A stretch of 64,000 nt of DNA from Fictibacillus phosphorivorans (GTDB taxonomy: Bacteria; Bacillota; Bacilli; Bacillales; Fictibacillaceae). Below, one piece after another: positions 61,612 to 64,000 of this stretch. The position numbers and the translations under genes were made by a program. The notes under the pieces were generated by a model, which was not told the origin of the DNA, searched no databases, and saw nothing but the letters and a program-made list of their open reading frames with translations. Position 1 is the first letter of the stretch; each line of letters starts with the position of its first letter. Where the stretch lies: contig NZ_VDZU01000001.1 in NCBI RefSeq assembly GCF_007673525.1, positions 62,001 to 126,000 on the forward strand, in the 5' to 3' direction.

Positions 61612-62994
61612 ATGACAAAAAACATGGAAACCATCACAAATCATGCGAAACACCGCGGTTTTGTATTTCCGGGATCTGAAATTTATGGAGGTCTTGCAAA
61701 CACGTGGGATTATGGTCCACTTGGTGTTGAGCTGAAGAACAACGTAAAAAAAGCATGGTGGAAAAAATTCGTTCAAGAATCACCTTATAACGTAGGTCTT
61801 GATGCAGCGATCCTCATGAACCCTCGTACGTGGGAAGCATCTGGTCACATCGGTAACTTCAACGATCCGATGATGGACTGTAAGAACTGTAAAGCGCGTC
61901 ACCGTGCTGATAAATTGATTGAAGATGCTGCTGATCAAGCTGGAAAAGAAATTATCGTAGACGGCCTTCCGTTTGAAAAGATGGAAGAGTTGGTGAAAGA
62001 ATACAATATCGCTTGTCCGGAGTGTGGAAGCCATGACTTCACAAGCATCCGCCAGTTCAACCTAATGTTCAAAACACACCAAGGTGTAACGGAATCAAGT
62101 TCAAACGAGATCTACATGCGTCCAGAAACAGCTCAAGGAATCTTCGTTAACTTTAAGAATGTTCAACGTACGATGCGTAAAAAATTACCGTTCGGTATCG
62201 CGCAGATCGGTAAGAGTTTCCGTAACGAGATCACACCAGGTAACTTCACGTTCCGTACACGTGAGTTCGAACAGATGGAGCTTGAGTTCTTCTGTAAGCC
62301 AGGAAGTGAGATCGAGTGGTTCAACTATTGGAAAGACACAGCTGAAAACTGGCTAAAATCATTGGGTATGACTTCAGAAAATCTTCGTCTTCGCGACCAT
62401 AACGAAGATGAGCTTTCTCACTACTCAAATGCAACAACTGACTTTGAATACAAGTTCCCGTTCGGCTGGGGCGAGCTTTGGGGTGTAGCATCTCGTACAG
62501 ACTTCGATTTGAAGCGTCACATGGAATTCTCAGGTGAAGACTTCAACTATATCGATCAAGAAACAAACGAGCGTTATGTTCCTTATTGCATCGAGCCTTC
62601 TCTAGGTGCTGACCGCGTAACGTTGGCGTTCTTGATTGATGCGTATGAAGATGAGCAGCTTGAAGATGGTACTTCAAGAACAGTTATGCACCTGCACCCT
62701 GCACTAGCTCCTTATAAAGCAGCGATCCTGCCACTATCTAAGAAGCTATCTAAGGAAGCAACAGAAGTGTTCAACGCACTTGCAAAAGACTTCAATGTGG
62801 ACTATGACGAAACAGGATCGATCGGTAAACGTTACCGTCGTCAAGATGAAGTAGGAACACCTTTCTGTATCACGTATGACTTTGATTCCAAAGAAGACGG
62901 CATGGTAACTGTACGTGACCGTGACACGATGGAGCAAACGCGTGTGAAGATTGCAGATCTTAAGAGCTTTATTGAGGAAAAAGTTCAGTTCTAA
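61612..62994 (+). CDS. glyQS: Glycyl-tRNA synthetase, single-chain (GRS1) form
   Basis: A 460-residue class II synthetase that charges tRNA-Gly. It starts with [18 protein letters not shown], has motif 1 near [10 protein letters not shown], a zinc-like CKNC...CPEC pair, motif 2 region [22 protein letters not shown] and motif 3 [14 protein letters not shown]; the anticodon-binding domain is the last 100 residues. ATG 61612 follows GGGAGG; an upstream ATG at 61597 overlaps that site. It is under T-box control. Confidence 0.96.
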   Translation: MTKNMETITNHAKHRGFVFPGSEIYGGLANTWDYGPLGVELKNNVKKAWWKKFVQESPYNVGLDAAILMNPRTWEASGHIGNFNDPMMDCKNCKARHRADKLIEDAADQAGKEIIVDGLPFEKMEELVKEYNIACPECGSHDFTSIRQFNLMFKTHQGVTESSSNEIYMRPETAQGIFVNFKNVQRTMRKKLPFGIAQIGKSFRNEITPGNFTFRTREFEQMELEFFCKPGSEIEWFNYWKDTAENWLKSLGMTSENLRLRDHNEDELSHYSNATTDFEYKFPFGWGELWGVASRTDFDLKRHMEFSGEDFNYIDQETNERYVPYCIEPSLGADRVTLAFLIDAYEDEQLEDGTSRTVMHLHPALAPYKAAILPLSKKLSKEATEVFNALAKDFNVDYDETGSIGKRYRRQDEVGTPFCITYDFDSKEDGMVTVRDRDTMEQTRVKIADLKSFIEEKVQF

Positions 62995-63019
62995 TTATTC
63001 AGAGTTGCTTTTGTGAGTA

Positions 63020-63148
63020 GTTGATTTCCGTTCCAGGTGCTTCGCTTTCCGTGGGGCAGACGGTGAGCCACATTCGTACGTTTCACGTATAAGTGTCTCA
63101 CCTGACCGCCTGTCCCACAGGAGTCTCGCACCTTACACTCCAATCAAC
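63020..63148 (-). repeat. Interspersed palindromic repeat, short copy (129 bp), between glyQS and its terminator
   Basis: Reverse orientation, GTTGATTTCCGTTCCAGG to ACACTCCAATCAAC. It lies 25 bases after the glyQS stop and before the terminator at 63184, so it should be part of the glyQS mRNA. The rest of 62995-63300 holds the terminator and the M24 ribosome site. Confidence 0.9.
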
Positions 63149-63183
63149 TATTCAATGAAGGTTCAAGATCAGCAAGCTTAATA

Positions 63184-63226
63184 AGAAGCACACATTTGCG
63201 TCTTGCAGTGTGTGCTTCTGTTTTTT
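63184..63226 (+). terminator. Terminator of glyQS
   Basis: AGAAGCACAC and GTGTGCTTCT pair around a 16-nt loop, followed by GTTTTTT. Confidence 0.88.
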
Positions 63227-63300
63227 CACGGGAGTTTATTCTACAATAGAGTATGAGAGATTAATTCATAGCCCTCGGGCTTTTATTGGAGGTATATACA

Positions 63301-64000
63301 TGAACGAAGGACGTATTCAAAAGGTACAGAACTGGTTAAAGCAAGAAGGGCATACTTTCGCGTTCATTCACACGACAGCAAACGTGTTCTATCTATCAGG
63401 ATTGTATTCGGATCCGCATGAACGTGTGTTAGGTGTGGCTGTACTTGCAGAAGGAGAGCCATTCATGATCTGTCCAGGCATGGAGCGTTCGCAAGCTAAA
63501 GACGCAGGCTGGACGTATGAGATTGTTGGTTACAGCGATTCTGAAGATCCTTGGACGAAGGTACAGGAAGCTTTGGCTAGCCGCGGGGTGACTGAAGCAT
63601 CATCGATTGCCGTTGAAAAAGAAACACTTCCATACGCGCGTGGCGAAAAGCTACTTGGTATGTTTGATGGTGCGAGCTTGGTCGGCGCTGAAGAACTAAT
63701 GAACGAGCTTCGTCTCATAAAAGAAGAGAGCGAGCTTAAAACGTTGCGTGAAGCGGCAAGACTAGCGGATTACGGCGTTGAAGTTGGAGTTGCGGCACTT
63801 CGTGAGGGTGTAACAGAGATGGAAGTACTCGCGAAGATCGAATACGAACTGAAGCAAAAAGGCATTAGCGCAATGTCGTTTTCTACAATGGTGTTATTCG
63901 GTGAAAAAGCTGGACAGCCTCATGGGAAGCCAGGCTTGAGAAAGCTACAGCACGGCGATTTTGTTTTATTCGACCTTGGTGTAGTCCTTGACGGTTATTG
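63301..64000 (+). CDS. M24-family Xaa-Pro peptidase, N-terminal part (truncated by window end)
   Basis: The first 233 residues of an aminopeptidase P/prolidase-type enzyme. A creatinase-like N-terminal domain (TTANVFYLSGLYSDPHERVLG) leads to the pita-bread domain: ELRLIKEESELKTLREAARLAD, FSTMVLFGEKAGQPHGKPG and the start of the metal site LFDLGVVLDGY (the Asp-based site comes next). It should release N-terminal residues before proline. TTGGAGG precedes the ATG. Confidence 0.9.

Noticed and set aside
11368..63148. Insertion sequences
   Set aside because: No transposase gene or remnant was seen; the repeats are 128-252 bp and could be MITE-like, but no target-site duplication was verified by eye.

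Overview
The window looks like chromosome from a low-GC, spore-forming Bacillaceae bacterium, perhaps Fictibacillus or a close relative (genus is my inference). The reasons are strong AGGAGG-type ribosome binding sites, frequent TTG/GTG starts, Bacillus-style SAM (S-box) and T-box leaders, a SigB-like catalase promoter, and Bce- and Lia-type envelope-stress modules. No rRNA, tRNA, CRISPR array, prophage or insertion sequence with a transposase was seen. Housekeeping, regulatory and accessory genes alternate, and most operons end in a clear intrinsic terminator.

Layout. 1-240: tail of 3-hydroxybutyrate dehydrogenase. 0.6-5.1 kb (minus): a BceRSAB-like peptide sensing and detoxification module. 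5.3-10 kb: VOC protein, AraC regulator, lipoprotein, C1q-like spore-surface candidate, bicupin oxalate decarboxylase, DUF817 membrane protein. 10.1-14.3 kb: two divergent SAM-riboswitch units for sulfur acquisition (acyl-CoA dehydrogenase-like flavoprotein; flavin monooxygenase plus MetQ-type lipoprotein). 14.4-19.4 kb: small proteins, acetyltransferase, AraC/GyrI regulator, peptide transporter. 19.7-24.1 kb: an RlmN/Cfr-family methyltransferase, then a MutS2-like ATPase lacking its Smr domain, behind a roughly 370-nt leader with a 9-codon peptide and two terminators, followed by a GNAT acetyltransferase. 24.2-27.9 kb: beta-helix protein and a ParM-like actin with a ribbon-helix-helix partner. 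28-37 kb: catalase, secreted and small proteins, Eis-type acetyltransferase, pseudouridine synthase, YjiH transporter, glutathione peroxidase, Nudix protein, gamma carbonic anhydrase. 37.4-40.9 kb: liaIH-liaFSR without liaG. 40.9-50.5 kb: adenine deaminase, YwbE, M20 dipeptidase, ProC, DEAD-box helicase, fatty acid desaturase, NERD protein. 50.5-61.3 kb: sugar PTS EIICB, a MapP-like phosphatase and an alpha-glucosidase, consistent with a PTS maltose route, plus carboxypeptidase, EIIA and a PfkB kinase. 61.3-64 kb: T-box-controlled glyQS and the start of an M24 peptidase.

Two kinds of non-coding structure stand out. First, nine copies of a palindromic interspersed repeat occur: seven short copies of 128-131 bp and two long copies of 251-252 bp, the long ones carrying a second hairpin module inside. 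Second, five intergenic regions hold arrays of short degenerate motifs at exact or near-exact 21-bp spacing. The motif differs between arrays but the period is the same. One array lies just upstream of the parM-like gene, where a centromere would be expected; another is two opposed blocks able to pair GGACAG with CTGTCC.

The most interesting candidate system is the 21.2-24.1 kb unit. Its leader has the architecture of ribosome-mediated attenuation of antibiotic-response genes, and its main product resembles the ribosome-collision factor MutS2 without the Smr domain. This is inference from sequence alone.
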